From Haemaphysalis longicornis (Eukaryota; Arthropoda; Arachnida; Ixodida; Ixodidae), in contig CM023448.1 in the NCBI GenBank assembly GCA_013339765.2, positions 110,683,118-110,747,117 on the forward strand: a DNA stretch of 64,000 nucleotides, written 5' to 3'. Of the stretch, positions 11,302 to 23,200 are shown in pieces (position 1 is the stretch's first letter; each line of letters opens with the position of its first letter). The translations under genes were made by a program, and so were the position numbers. The notes under the pieces were generated by a model. The model had not been told where the DNA came from. It did no database searches and worked only from the letters and a program-made list of their open reading frames with translations.

Positions 11302-11392
11302 GGTCAAAATTAATTCTGAGCTCTCCACTACGGCGCGCCTCATCGCCTGTGTAGCGTCGGCTGCAGGTTAAACCTCATAATCAATCAATCAA
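11302..11392 (+). mobile_element. SINE 3' fragment with (AATC)n tail
   Basis: TCAAAATTAATTCTGAGCTC-TCCACTACGGCGCGCCTCATCGCC matches the 3' half of the SINE family and ends in AATCAATCAATC. The tRNA-like head is absent. Confidence 0.75.
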
Positions 11393-12200
11393 CTCTACAT
11401 CTACGGCTACTCATTTCGGGGGGGGGGGGGGGGGGGAGTACGTACTGCTATCGACGATTTAAAGAGCACCTACACAACAAAAATAATGGCATAATCAGTT
11501 TGTAATGGCATAATCTGTTATATTTTCCACAATGTAGCGGACGGAGCGATGACCGGGGTTAGGCGGTATTCATTGTGACGCACACATCCCGTATAGCGGT
11601 CGACAAATGAATTCCAGGGGTCAAAGCAATAATGCAATTACTGAGCGTTAACTAAAGCTTACTTTTAACAAAATTGTGGCTTACACCTTCGATAAGGTGA
11701 CCGCTAACAAATAATTTTAGTTGACGAAATAATCTGATTTATTGGTATACTATTTACGTGGCTGTTGTACGATTTTTCTATTTTGCTGCAACTGAAAAGA
11801 AATGTGCGCCATTAGTGTAAAGCGCTAGTTTTACACGCGCCAGTACCCTGGGCTAACCTTAAGGATTCAAGGTTAGTGTGATTGGCGATTCCATAACAAC
11901 GATGGCGATTTCAACAGAAAAGAAAAGGGTAGAGAATATATCCCACCGTCATATCTCTTAGAAGTGGCTTTATGAATAGTCGTTAGGACAACATAAAGTC
12001 TGGGTGAAAAACTAGCTGGTATATCGTCGCTACTTCATCTCTTTTCCTAATATCTCACCCCGTTGTTTAAAGTTTGCTTTGAAATTGCGCGACTGTCATT
12101 GGGAAACAGCAGCGTATTCAATTTTTGTTTGTATTTTTATTTGAGTCCCGTTTGAAACGACTAATTTTTTTTCTCCTTTAACTGCTAATTCAACTCATTG
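11393..12200. other. No gene recognised; poly-G tract
   Basis: AT-rich sequence with an uninterrupted G run at about 11,419-11,437. I see no gene, tRNA or shared repeat here. Confidence 0.5.
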
Positions 12201-12220
12201 AACCGGTTCGCGAACCGGTT
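12201..12220. repeat. Perfect 20-bp palindrome
   Basis: AACCGGTTCGCGAACCGGTT is self-complementary over its full length and contains two AACCGGTT half-sites. GAACCGGAACTGAACC-type text follows at 12,238-12,256. It could be a dimeric transcription-factor site or a mutated repeat. Binding is conjecture; grainyhead-type factors prefer AACCGGTT. Confidence 0.6.
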
Positions 12221-12329
12221 TGGCACGTGATTTTGTCGAACCGGAACTGAACCAGAATGAAATGAACTTGCCTGGACCCGAACCGTAACCAAACAGGTAT
12301 TTTTTTCGGTTCGAGCCACTCCAAAATAC

Positions 12330-12560
12330 CTGCCTTAAAATCCCGTGGTATTGATGTTTTGCCTGCAAATATGCCTGCTTCCTTTTTTCTCGGCAATGGA
12401 CATCCTCAATTTACCAGTCCTGGACGGCCCGCGGGCAGTCCGAGGATTGCTCTCGGATCGCAAGTCCCATATAAAAATTGACGTGGGAAAATCCAGCACC
12501 GGATCGCCTCTTGGGCACTCCACAGACGATCTGGGACTGATAATGGAGGAGGCCCAACGT
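12330..12560 (+). repeat. Dispersed repeat shared with 26,795-26,945
   Basis: Starting at CTTAAAATCCC, this stretch shares TATTGATGTTTTGCCT, GCCTGCTTCC, CAGTCCTGGACGG and AAGTCCCATA with the second locus. At the second locus the match stops where foldback copy 2 begins. Simple (CATCGTC)-type and (GGAC)n tracts lie just downstream at 12,590-12,620 and 12,848-12,870. The identity of the parent element is not recognised. Confidence 0.65.
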
Positions 12561-13255
12561 TGACAAGCGTGAAGTACGTACCAGTTTTCATCATCATCAT
12601 CGTCGTCGTCGTCGTCGTCATTCTTCTGTCTATTGGAAAGCGAAAGCCTCTCCAATTGACCTCCAACCGCTCCTGTCCTCCGCTGCTCGAGTGCATTGTT
12701 TGCTCCCTAATTTCCTTATCCCGCCCCCCATCGAGTTATTAGCCTCCCCCATCTTCTAGATCCGTTTCACGGTATCCACTCTGTTGCCCCGGTGGTCCAC
12801 CGGCTACCACCAGGCTGGATAACTTTTGGCCGGGTGGCTGAAAAGAGGACGGACGGACGGACGGACGGACAGGCAGACCGAGACCGACAAACCAGAATTT
12901 TCGGGTTTAAGTAGCTCAAACAAGACTATAGTCTTCAAAACTCCTGCGATACACCTTACTATTCAATCAACAAAGCGTGAGTGGCACGCGTTTTCTTTAT
13001 TGCTACAAACGGTGCATTATTCCCTGCTTCCAGTCCTCTAATCTTCGTGGTTCTTTGCCCGTGCTACGTCCATCCGCTCAGCCCTATATTTGCATTACCG
13101 CAAGTAAGACGGCACCACTGCTTTGGCGTGCTTTGCAACGGGCGCAGGCGACGCCCATTCACATACAGCGTACACGCGTACGGGGATGTTTAGCGCGCCG
13201 TGAGTGACAATTGTTGTTAAAGGAGAATCAGCCTTCCCCGGCGATCGAACCCCGC

Positions 13256-14304
13256 TTATTGGGTGCCATTTTTCATGGCGAATCCATCCGCAGAGCTGCA
13301 GATGCTTTTCTGGCCCATGATGGCGTAGAAGTAGTTGCTAGGATCCCAGCTTGCACTCATCTTGACGTAGGGCGCGGCCACAAAGATCTTACCCCAGGTA
13401 GAACACCGAATGACCAGCTCAACGGAACTACGGGACACCTGCAACGTCGCCGCGGAACGTCTGCTTGATGCACACTACACCGACGTTCCAGATGTCATCG
13501 CCGTTCACGGTTGTGTGCGACCTCGAACGGTTCATAAGTTCGACGTAGTCTCCGAAAACGCCCATTCCTCCTTCCGAGTTGGACCGGAAGACGCGCATCG
13601 AGTGGTCAGAGTTGATATTCTCGAACCACTCAGCCGTTGGCCCTATTCCCGATGCGTCCACGAGGTACGCGAGCCGGTGGTTCCGGGCCATGAAGGTGAC
13701 CCCGTTTCTAGAGATTCTTGCTCGCTGAGGACCGGTGGTCACGTCCGCGTTCATGCGCTGCTGGAACGCGCAGCCACGCTCGTGACACACGCTGCTGCTC
13801 TCGCCCCAGGAACTGATAGCCGCCGAACACTGCATGTCCAAGTTCACGACCCGGATGGCGTAATCCACGGTGATGTCGACGCGCACCCTGTACCTGAGCA
13901 CGAAGGACAGCGTGCCGTAGTTGGTCACCGCGGTGCCGTAGTACACGTCTTGCAGGCACTCCCCGACATAGTGCTCGTAGAGCTCAGTCACTGTCTCCAA
14001 GACGCCGTAGCGCTCCGCGCTCACGAGGGGCACCTGACCAGCGATGGAGGTGGGTAAGTAGGCCATTGCTGACCCCGGAGGCAATGCATCCTGCGGCGGC
14101 TGGGAGTACTCCTGATCCTCTGGCCGGCCTGTACGTTGGCGTCGCACTCGTGAGGTGCCGATACGTTTTGTGGGATGTGGTCACCATACCCGTAGTTCAG
14201 GGAATGGTCGTGAATGCCTCCCTGCTCGCCTTGTCCACGCAATCGGTTGATGTATTCTGTGCTACCGCGATATCTGCGGTAGGCATCAACCTGGTCGTGT
14301 AGTT
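13256..14304 (-). pseudogene. Terminal exon of an unrecognised host gene, frameshifted
   Basis: The minus strand opens after a CCTACACAG acceptor and reads L-H-D-Q-V-D-A-Y-R-R-Y-R-G-S-T-E-Y. A proline-rich part follows (about 14,130-14,060), then a compact segment containing Y-G-V-L-E-T-V-T-E-L-Y-E-H-Y, cysteines at C-L-Q-D and C-H-E-R-G-C, and F-M-A-R-N-H-R-L-A-Y-L-V-D. It ends N-G-T-Q stop at 13,256. Codon third positions are strongly GC-rich on this strand only, so the plus-strand frame over the same region is a shadow. Two breaks are needed. One is near 14,120, where the frame changes at Q-A-G-Q to P-E-D-Q. The other is near 13,430, where an early TAG can be avoided by a one-base slip. 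This is either a recent pseudogene or assembly indels in a real gene. I do not recognise the family. Confidence 0.5.
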
Positions 14305-14407
14305 CTGTGTAGGTTTAAAGGTTGCACATTTCCCTCCTCCCTACTAGCCTGATGTGCCAGATGAAAATATATCTGCTGATGATGACGCCATGGAGACCCG
14401 CAGCTAC

Positions 14408-14485
14408 GTTGATCACTTCTACGTGTGAGAGGGGTGGGATTGCGGTGCTGTCGGGTAGCCATCGTCCCATGGTCTTCCTCGTCGC
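14408..14485 (-). CDS. Upstream 78-bp exon of the same unrecognised gene
   Basis: A strong acceptor (TTCTTCTTCCCGCAG) precedes the exon, and a weaker donor (AAC|GTAGCT) follows it. The frame reads D-E-E-D-H-G-T-M-A-T-R-Q-H-R-N-P and ends one base into a codon. The next exon at 14,304 begins two bases into a codon, so the phases join to give S-D-Q-Q-L-H-D-Q. The phase match is the main support. The exon is hydrophilic and charged, with no domain recognised. Further 5' exons were not found. Confidence 0.45.
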
Positions 14486-16992
14486 CTGCGGGAAGAAGAA
14501 TGGAAGGGTTTAAAACCCCGATTATAAGTACGGTCCTCAGACACATCAGGAACGCCGAAATGTAAGGAGGGGTACATTATGGCTCCTTTCATGAAACAGT
14601 GGCGGAGATTATAGTAGCGAGCGGAATTGTGAACCGCCTCCTCAACAGGGACAATAGACGAAAAATGAGGTTCGGAATTGTAATTCCTCAAGTGAGACAA
14701 TACCGTGCCAACAGTTCCGCGGTGATGTCGGGAGCGCCCTGAGGTGCTTGCGGATACCCCTGTGTCCTTGCCGATTTGTTCGATAAAGGCACCTGAAGAA
14801 GATGGCGGGGAGGTGGCATGTACATGATACTTAACTTGTGCAACTGCTCACAATTTCAGTTATTTATGCAATGCCAAAAAGGAATAGCTTATTGACCTGG
14901 CACACCATTCTACCAGTCAGGTGTCGCTAAGTTTTGTTACGGCGGCCGTCACTGGAGTCTCTCCTATTGTTGAAAACATTAAACACCCACTCCGCACTCA
15001 CGATGAATATTCACCCTACTCACCCCTACCCTCCCAGGTTCACGAGCGCGGGGCTAAATCGTGACAACAAGCAAGCTCGCTGTTGGCTGTGACAAAGAAG
15101 CCTGCACTGGGAGCAACGGAGCAAGCGATGCTGGCGACCGGCTGCACGGGAACGACCGAATGTCACGCTCCAGCACGTGGAATGCAACCAACGTTTACTA
15201 GAACAACGTAACCAGTTAGCGCCAAGTGCAAACTGGCTGAAAGATTGCTTGTATTTTGTCTGTTTCTTAATTAAACCAACTGCTCATAAGATTTCTTATA
15301 AGATGTACGCCATCTCGGGAATTCCTGAAGCAAGGTAACCCCGTGGTTAATCTCAAGATTTTTCTTTTTCTTGTGGGCTCCGGGAAGAAGACCAAGAAGA
15401 ATGAGAGGAACATATTGTAAACGTGTCGTTTTTTTGTTTGTTTTTTTACGTACCCCGAAGAATTTAGCGCCTAGAGGAGCCCTGTAACCCTTCCAATCAA
15501 CCCCCTCCTTCCGTATGCCACTGCCCACCCCTTTCTTAATAAAGATTTACACATATATACACTATGAACACCGCAAAGCGCAGTGCTACAGCTCCATCGC
15601 GCACGCACAAAAAAAAGATTACAATAACGAAAAAAAGGCTACATTGCAAATACATAGCCTAACAACGAGCAGCAGACGTTTATCCAACCCTTCTTTTTAC
15701 AAAGACTGTAATCTGTGGCGCCTTAAAAAATTCCTTGTGGAGGAAGACGGAAACGGGGCTATTTCCGAACCCTCAACTTCTGAGCAAATTGCCGCCCCCC
15801 ATCTCCCCTGCGGGCGTGTCGTTCCACTCATCTTGCGCTGCTCCTGAAATACTGGCTTGCTGAAATATTGGACTTGGGTCCTTCCGCATAGTGCTGGGTC
15901 CTTCCTTCCTTCCCTTGGGTCCGCATAGGGTCCTTCCGCGCGAGTGTTGCCTCTGGATGACTCTCGATCTTGGGAATCACGTGGATGGAGTCCTAAATCT
16001 TAGTATAGGTCCACACTTCGTATGGTTTCTATGGGAGTGTGTGTTGGGTTGCAAGCTGGCATCATTTTTCATTTCATCGTATACATGGTGGGTGCACACT
16101 GTTACAAGGACAGATATTTAATCTGAAAAAATGAAGGCTTGGCTTCGGTTGTGGCGGTGTGGATTGTGTTTGGCGGGATGCAGTGACGGGAAATTACCGG
16201 ACGATGTAGCCTTGTTTTGATCGGCCAATCTCCCCTTCTGACATGTTTCACTTGCAGCTGATACATACTCTGAACGGGTATGCGGTAGAATGGTCATGGG
16301 TAGAGATTGGCTAACGTATTTTTTTTTTCTCGTTACTTCGTTCAAGCACTTGATTCGGGCCTGGAAGGTGTTTTGAGGCACTGTTTCTGATCTTGGCCAA
16401 AATTTCTACCGGCCTTTATATCGCTTGGATATGTGTCGCCACGTCCATCATGCTGAGGGATTGACATTCGCATTTCAGCTTTAACCTACCTAATTTTTTT
16501 AGGGTATGTTCCTTAAATGTGCTGGGATTGACCAGTTTTGTAGGTTCACTTTGAAACGATGGAAATTGTTTTTTTTTTTTGTATTTGCAGCCATTTGTTT
16601 GTGTTGGACTGTCTTTAGTTATAGCTGCAATCGTGACTAAACAGCTTTGGAAATTGAGGTCGCTGGGTGCCTGGTACCACTGCGGATAGGCTGTCGGGGC
16701 TGTTTTTTTTTTTTTTTAATTTGCCGAGACCTTTGGAGGGGGAGATCCTGGGATGGTGAACTGTGCGATAAGCAGTGAGGCGCTTTCTGCGCCGTTCTTG
16801 TGGTGCAGCTCCAGCAATGTTGCCGGGGCTTATCCGGACTGTGCACGGTTGCGTCCTGGGGACACCTCTTTGTTACGGCTGCTCCCGGAAGCGGCCGCAT
16901 GTGGGATACGTTTTGTGGTACCGCTGTTGCTCTCCCGCGAGCTCTGGTTTCCAGTGCTTGAGGTGCTCGTGGGGGAGGGGGAACTTTCCAAT
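14486..16992. other. No further exon identified
   Basis: Presumed intron or upstream region of the 13.3-14.5 kb gene plus intergenic DNA. Sequence at 15,880-15,960 repeats the phrase GGGTCCTTCC several times. Poly-T runs occur at 16,318, 16,567 and 16,703. Nothing else can be supported. Confidence 0.4.
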
Positions 16993-17232
16993 TGATTGAT
17001 CGATTGTAGGGTTCAACGCGCCGACGCAACGCAGGCGATGAGGCGCGCCGTAGTGGAGGGCTCCGGATTACTTTTGACCGCCTGGGGATCTTTAACGTGC
17101 GCCGAAATCTCGCACACACGGGCGTTTTTGCTTTTCGCCTCCATCATAAAAGCGGCCACCGCGGCCGGGAATCGAGCCCGCGACCTCGTGCTCAGCAGCG
17201 CAACGCCTTAGCCACTGAGCCACCGCGGCGGG
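16993..17232 (-). mobile_element. Near full-length tRNA-derived SINE
   Basis: This is one of the best copies. On the minus strand it has a tRNA-like head, CCGCGGTGGCTCAGTGGCTA (A box), then a B box in GGGCTCGATTCCCGG, then GGAGGCGAAAAGCAAAAA. The body runs through GATCCCCAGGCGGTC to a GGCGCGTTGAACCC end and an (AATC)n tail. Length is about 240 bp. The structure matches tick tRNA-derived SINEs of the Ruka type. The family name comes from memory and is not checked. Confidence 0.85.
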
Positions 17233-18069
17233 AGGAACTTCCCAAGCTTCGAGGATGTGCACTATGCTCGTCATTGGTAGATTGGTTGGCAATTGACTTG
17301 AGATGACTGGCCTTGGGGACCTTCGATGATAAAGCTGCGGCTTTAGTTGTGGACTCTGAGGTGGATCGGACTTGCTGGTGGTCTCTGAGCTGCGGACTCT
17401 GAACTGTGCGCCTTGCGGATTGTTGGGACGGACTTGTGTTTGGTGTTGGTTGGGGGACTCTGTGTTGTGGAGCGTGATTGTGGGGGAACTGGAGGATGGT
17501 GTTATGCCTCTGGACCTCCATATTGTGACGGGGAACTGTGGGGGTTGTGAGGTGGTTGGGAGTTGTCTGTGGGGACTTTTGGGACTTTATTGTTATTATT
17601 ATTCTTTATTGGGGGGGGGGGGGCGCACTGTGCACTGTGCGCCTTCCTTTTCAGTGATTGACAGTGTATGATGGGATCGAACTCCGTGGGGAGGGATTTA
17701 TGGAGGGCTTCGGGGTGGTTTGGGAGAATATGTTGTGCGGCGTGTGTGTGTTATCAGAGGCGCTTCCTCTCCTTGCATTCACGAATCAACTCCATGCAGG
17801 TGCTTAGTTGAGTTGTTTGCCCGCCAACCGAAGCAAGAGCCTCAGTTCTTTTGTGTTACCCAGTGGCTTTAATTGGAAAAGAGTTCGGAGCCTCGGCTTC
17901 CTGTTCTTTTATTTTTGTAATCGGCATTACCTGCTATAGCCTAGCTTGTGCAGGCTTTTTCAAGTTTTTATCTGGGCTGTTTTCATTCTTAAGGGAACAT
18001 TTATTTTTTAATTTTTCCCCGAAGTGTACAGCCCTCGGTGTAAGCACTGGTATAGTGTACTTAGTCCAC

Positions 18070-18300
18070 ATGGTGTGGAGATATCCTAGTTTTAACGAGC
18101 CAGATAGATGTAGAGAATCCTGGGAGTCCTTGCTACTCAACCACGAAGAAGATGATGAACGACAAGTCGCCGGTTCTGTGCTCTCCACCGCCGCGTCGCA
18201 AGAGATACCGGACGGCGGTTAGGGGACATGTTTGGGGGGCCTCCACCCCCGTGATCTAATTGATGGGTGCAAATAAAGTCACCCGCTCTCTCTCGAGGAA
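18070..18300 (+). pseudogene. LINE ORF2 C-terminal fragment with 3' end
   Basis: The plus strand reads E-S-W-E-S-L-L-L-N-H-E-E-D-D-E-R-Q, then S-T-A-A-S-Q-E, and stops at 18,222. This is the shared LINE tail signature. A CAAATAAAG polyadenylation-like signal follows at about 18,272. The hydrophobic codons preceding it (17,851-18,050) are probably unrelated. Confidence 0.5.
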
Positions 18301-19809
18301 TTTAGGTGTGCGACTAGGGATGCCAGGCCTTCCGCGGGGCGAGGCCCATTGCATCAGCCTTCGCTCGATGACTAAAGGTTTATTGTGTCAGCTACCAGAG
18401 CGGCACGCGCTCCAGCTTCAATGGAATCAGGGCTCTGCCCGGCTGGTGGGCACCTGTTCTACTCAGGTGCCACGCGGCACGCACTATTATTGAAAATTGA
18501 CTTTTACAATTGATAGTTTTGATAACTTTGCAAAGCGGGAGCAGGCTCAGAGCCCATGATCCCTGTGCAATCACCAGTTGTAAACGAACCAGAAAGAAAG
18601 TAATAACAACGACAAAAACTTCAATTCTACTCTGTCAACGTGCGGAGAAAAATTCTTCCAGCAGGAACGAATGCCAAAGGGATGGTCTATTTTGTCCTCA
18701 TTGGCGTTAAGCGTAGCCCAACCAGTCAATGTACAGGTGCCATCAAAAGTAATTGGAACACGGTTTCGTAAATTTACAGGAATTTGTTCTTCCGGAAACT
18801 GCCTGGCAGCAACGGTGTGCGTTTAAAGGAGTCCTCCCTAATAGGCAAAGCTTCCTGCAAACCATAATGGCTGTCATGAAGTCAGTAAGACAAATATTTT
18901 GTGAGATTCACAAGTCCTTGTTCCTGTTGCTAATGATGGCGCCTGTACACTGATAATGCTGCACACTACGCGCCCTAATTCTGAACCTGAGAAACTTTTT
19001 ACGCTGTGTGACTATACTACGAAATAAAATTCCTGACTATGCAGACCGTAATCACAGATCGCTAACGCCCACTGTCCACTGCCACGCGTGCCTGCTATTA
19101 TGAAAAAAAAAACAGTTGACCATTAATTTCGCTACAAGTGCCTTCAATCTGCTGACTTCGTTTCAAACGTTTTCGAAAGACGAAAGTCTCCTGCCGCCTC
19201 TGCCCCGCAAATTCCTCCCTTCTCTCTTCTGCCCACTTCTCCCCACCCTTTCCCCCACGTCTCGCTCTTCCCACGATAAGGCTCGGGAACGAGCCATTTT
19301 TGTGGTTAAAACGTACTTCCTAACGCGCTTTTTTTTAATCACAAAAATCATGCGTACATTTATTTCTCAATAAGATTCACACTTCTATAGTACCAGTCAA
19401 GTATCGGGGAAGCGCGAACATTACTCCGACCTTAGCGTTGGGCTTCGCCGTGTTGTTGTACTCCTCAAGGGCATTGCTCGGCTAGATGGCGCGGAGGAAA
19501 ACCTGACTGCTGCGAGGAAGAGCCTTGTGGCAGGCGAGGGCGCGCGGGATGTAATCGGCGGTGAAGGGGCGTTGCCGTTCGGGAAGTAGGGCAAGAGAAC
19601 GTGTCTGTCTATCTCTTTCCTTCGAATGTCGGGCAAGGACGACAGTGGCCGCCGTCGGCCGTGAGCGGGTCTCGGATCTGGCTGTTGTAGCGGTGAGTCG
19701 AACCACTCGATTCCCAGGCGGGGAAATTGATCCTTGCTGTCAATCACATGCTCTTTGGATGTTTATTACCGAGTTATAAATACACTGAGCTGGCGCATAT
19801 ACACACACA
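18300..19809. other. No gene recognised
   Basis: Mixed sequence with no consistent coding signal. At 18,312-18,380 there is a phrase GCGAGGCCCATTGCATCAGCC related to one at 4,398-4,425, again LINE 3'-associated. Confidence 0.4.
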
Positions 19810-20075
19810 GACTCGCTCAGTGGTGTGAAGCACCTGAAGCAAGCGAAAAAGACTCCTATGATCTGCCAGCAGATTCACAGCCTCCCCAAGACAGCACAGC
19901 TAATGATACGCGCACATTGGGTACAGAGGAACGGTCAGAACTTTTTGGACCATTTAGCGGAAAATCTTTCGCACTCTCTTCCCCCACCTGAATCTGAATC
20001 CACCTCTAGCCTTCTTCCTTGTGATCCACGTTCCCGTCTTTTAGCCAGGAAATCTCTCCTGAGATTGGTTGATTG
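19810..20075 (+). other. Open segment of unknown nature next to LINE 3' end
   Basis: A frame of about 83 codons, ending TGA at 20,076, is polar and leucine-rich (A-E-N-L-S-H-S-L-P-P-P, S-L-L-R-L-V-D). It is followed by GATTGAAAAACATATATT. It may be a fragment of another element's gag-like or C-terminal region, but I cannot name it. Confidence 0.25.
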
Positions 20076-20219
20076 AAAAACATATATTAAGACAGGAAGA
20101 CCACAGGTCCGAGCGTGGTAAGGGAAGGAAGGAGGGAAATGAAAGCCAATCGCTTAAGCACTTGTCCACATTGATGTCTCGATGAAGTCCAATAGTTGAG
20201 GCAGTCGTAGGCCGGAGTC

Positions 20220-23200
20220 TTAATTGTGTCCATTGCTAAATAGTCCAAGCACGACAGTCACCGATGGCGCTCTTATGCCAGTCGTGCTAGGCCACTCTTT
20301 AGAGAATACGTCGCTATTTGTGCGAGTAAGGACGTGAGTTGGGTCTGGTTGAGGGTTCGGGGCGGTGAAGGTACGGTGGCGATTGAAAGCTGGGCATGTC
20401 CAGACCAAGTGTCGGAGGTCGGCTGGGAGGCTTGACTGACAATGAGGACATCGGGGAGGAAGGTAAGGCGTGTACCATTTACGAACTGTTTCCGGTGTGA
20501 AGGCAGTGTTTGTTATGAACTTGTTGACGAAGATCTGGCCACTACGTGGTAAGGGCGGAAGTTTACTTAGGTAGCCTGTAGGAGTGAGTTTTTTTAGTCG
20601 TTGGCGTCTATTCATTTTGTAGCGATGAATCCGCAAAGACGGAGATGGTGTAGACGAACGAGACGGTTCCTCGGCAGAGACCAGCGGAGTTTGAGTTAAT
20701 CTACACTCCTGTGCGGCCGCATGAGCCGCCTGGTTACCACTCGAGTTCAGCTCGTGGCCAGGTATCCAGTCAAAGCGGACAGTGATGTGGATCCGTTAAA
20801 GAATTTGCACTTGGTAGAGAATTTCATGCACAATGGGGTTAGTGGCGGTATGGGAGCGAAGTGTCTGTATGGCCTCGTAAGAGTCCGTAATGAGTCGAAG
20901 CGAAGGTGGGAGGGCTGTAGTAGAGTCATACAGGATGAATGATACAGTGGCGTTCAAATCGTGCAGTTCTGCTTCAAAACTTGTTAAGGTGGGGTCCATC
21001 ATGGTGAAATATCCCGAAAGACCAGGAAGTTCGGGGCACGTCCATGCAAGGCCAACACATTGAGGAGTCACGCTGGCATCAGTGTATATATCGACTGCGC
21101 CGTCCTGCTGCGCCGATTGCATCTGCAGAATTCGTTGTCTACGCAACTGCGGGTTTCTGCGTCCGATGGGGTGCGAGTGCGGCGCTGTGACACAGTCCGA
21201 TCGTGTCCAAGGTGCGATAGGCACTGGAAATGTGCACGTTGTGGGGATTTTGCGTTCGTCCCATGCAATCAGTGACAGCCCTTGGTGGGTCAGCGGCCAC
21301 TTGAAGGAGGCCTGCGCTTTGGCCTCTTTGATGATTGCTGAGACAGGTGAAAGGGGAACCGATTGCTCCAAACTGTGGATGGGAGTGTGCCTAGGCAGTC
21401 CGCTGATCACGCGAAGAGTGGCCCTATGTAGTACCTGCATGCTCTTCGTGTGAGTTTTATTGAGGTCGTAAGCCAGTGCCCCATGATAAAAAGTGTTCAC
21501 TGTGACGGACCTGGCTAACGCCTGTGTGGCGGCTTGAGTTGCTCCTCCATATTTGTTAGAGAGACGCCGAATGTTTTGAAGGATGCCTTTCCACTTTCTC
21601 TTCAGGCGCTGTAGCCACGTGTTAGCGCTGTTTTTCGTTCCAATGGGCAGCCCTAGCAACGTTATTAGGTCTGTTGAGGCGATTATCGTTTGGTTCGAAA
21701 TTGTCACTGGAATGGTGGGGATCGATGGAGGCGGTTTGCAGCCGTACACTGCCAAGAGCTCTGTCTTCTCTGGAGCGAGCGTTATCCCCAACTCGGAAAA
21801 TGATGAGTCTAGACTGTGGGCAGCCGCTTGAAGTTGGATTATTTGATCTTCCAGAGAAGGAAAGTCAGCTGCCTCTGTCCATATAGTAATATCGTCCGCA
21901 TAAATGGTGAAGCGGGCCGCGGTGTCAGTGTCGAGCCGGTATGCTACCCGGTACATCGCCAAGTTGAACAATAGAGGTCCCAAGATTGAGCCTTGAGGGA
22001 CTCCTCTATCCAGGTAGTAAGTTAGAGGATCCCATCCCTGGTGAGATCCCTGCAGTCGTATGGGGCGGCTTTGCAAGAAATTACGAATCCATGTTTGGGC
22101 TCAGCTGCTAGGATAGGCTTGGGCTAGTTCCTCAAGTATCACCGCCTGGCTAACATTGTCAAATGCCTTTCGAAGATCGATGACCATGACGAGGTCTGGA
22201 TCTCCTGTGTTATGGGGCCGGTTCATGACCCGCCGTAATAGCCACAGGCTGTCGTGCGTCCCTAAGTTGGGTTGAAAACCAGTCTGGGCAGGATGAAAGT
22301 AGGGTCTTACGTATTCAAGGTAGTGGATTATGCGGATATTGATGAGCCTCTCGCTTAGTTTGCACAATACAGGTGTTAATGAGATGGGATGCAGATTTTG
22401 GAGGTTATCGGCCGTCTTCGTTGGCTTTGGTATGGGGAAAATGAATGTAAGCTTTAAATGGTCCGGAACGAGACCTTGCTCATGCATAAAAGAATTAATT
22501 TGAGTGAGTAGGTGGGGCAGCGCCTCGGGAGGCAGATTGCAGAGGTGCTTCCAGGTCACGTTGTCATGTCCGGGGGCATATTGTTGTCGACCAAACCTTA
22601 TAGCCGTACGGAGTTCCGCCATAGTAAACGGAGAATTTAATTCGGAATCAGGATCGTCGATGGGGATAATGGGCAATGGTGGTGGAGGTAGCGTAGAAGC
22701 CGTAGGGAAAAATGTGGTAATAAGCCGTTTCTCCGCATCACTTGCTCGTGCCGTCAGCGTGAGGGTCTCGAACAGTGGCTTGCGGCCCTTGCTTTTGCCG
22801 CTCAACTTGTGATGCAGTTTCCATAGGCCAGAGAGCCCACGCTCGTGACTGAGATCGCTACACATTGTCGCCCAGGAATCCTTATTTAGTTGTCGCTGAT
22901 AGTCGGAAATCAGGCGATATTCCCGGAGGATTCGTTGTAAATCTCTGTGTCTTTTTCCTCTATCTCGGTAAGTGCGAGTAAGCTCGTGCACTCTCCGCCA
23001 GAGGTTGCCAGATGACTGTCCATGTGCCGAGTGTCGTCACGGCATTGGATGGTCTCTTGCGCTTCCGCAGATGAATTAGCAATCAAGTTGCAAAATTCAT
23101 CCACTGGTGCCGGTGGATTGGAGCTTAGTATAATGTGTCGAACTTAGTTCCAGTCGGCCCTGGTCATTGCTTTCGCTGTTCTCAAGGTCTTGCTCCTAAG

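Noticed and set aside
12335..12655. Poly-Asp minus-strand frame
   Set aside because: The Asp run is from the CATCGTCGTC simple repeat, and the rest is dispersed-repeat sequence.
13410..14057. 215-codon plus-strand open frame
   Set aside because: It is the antisense shadow of the minus-strand exon. Third-position GC bias, splice phases and amino acid composition all favour the minus strand.
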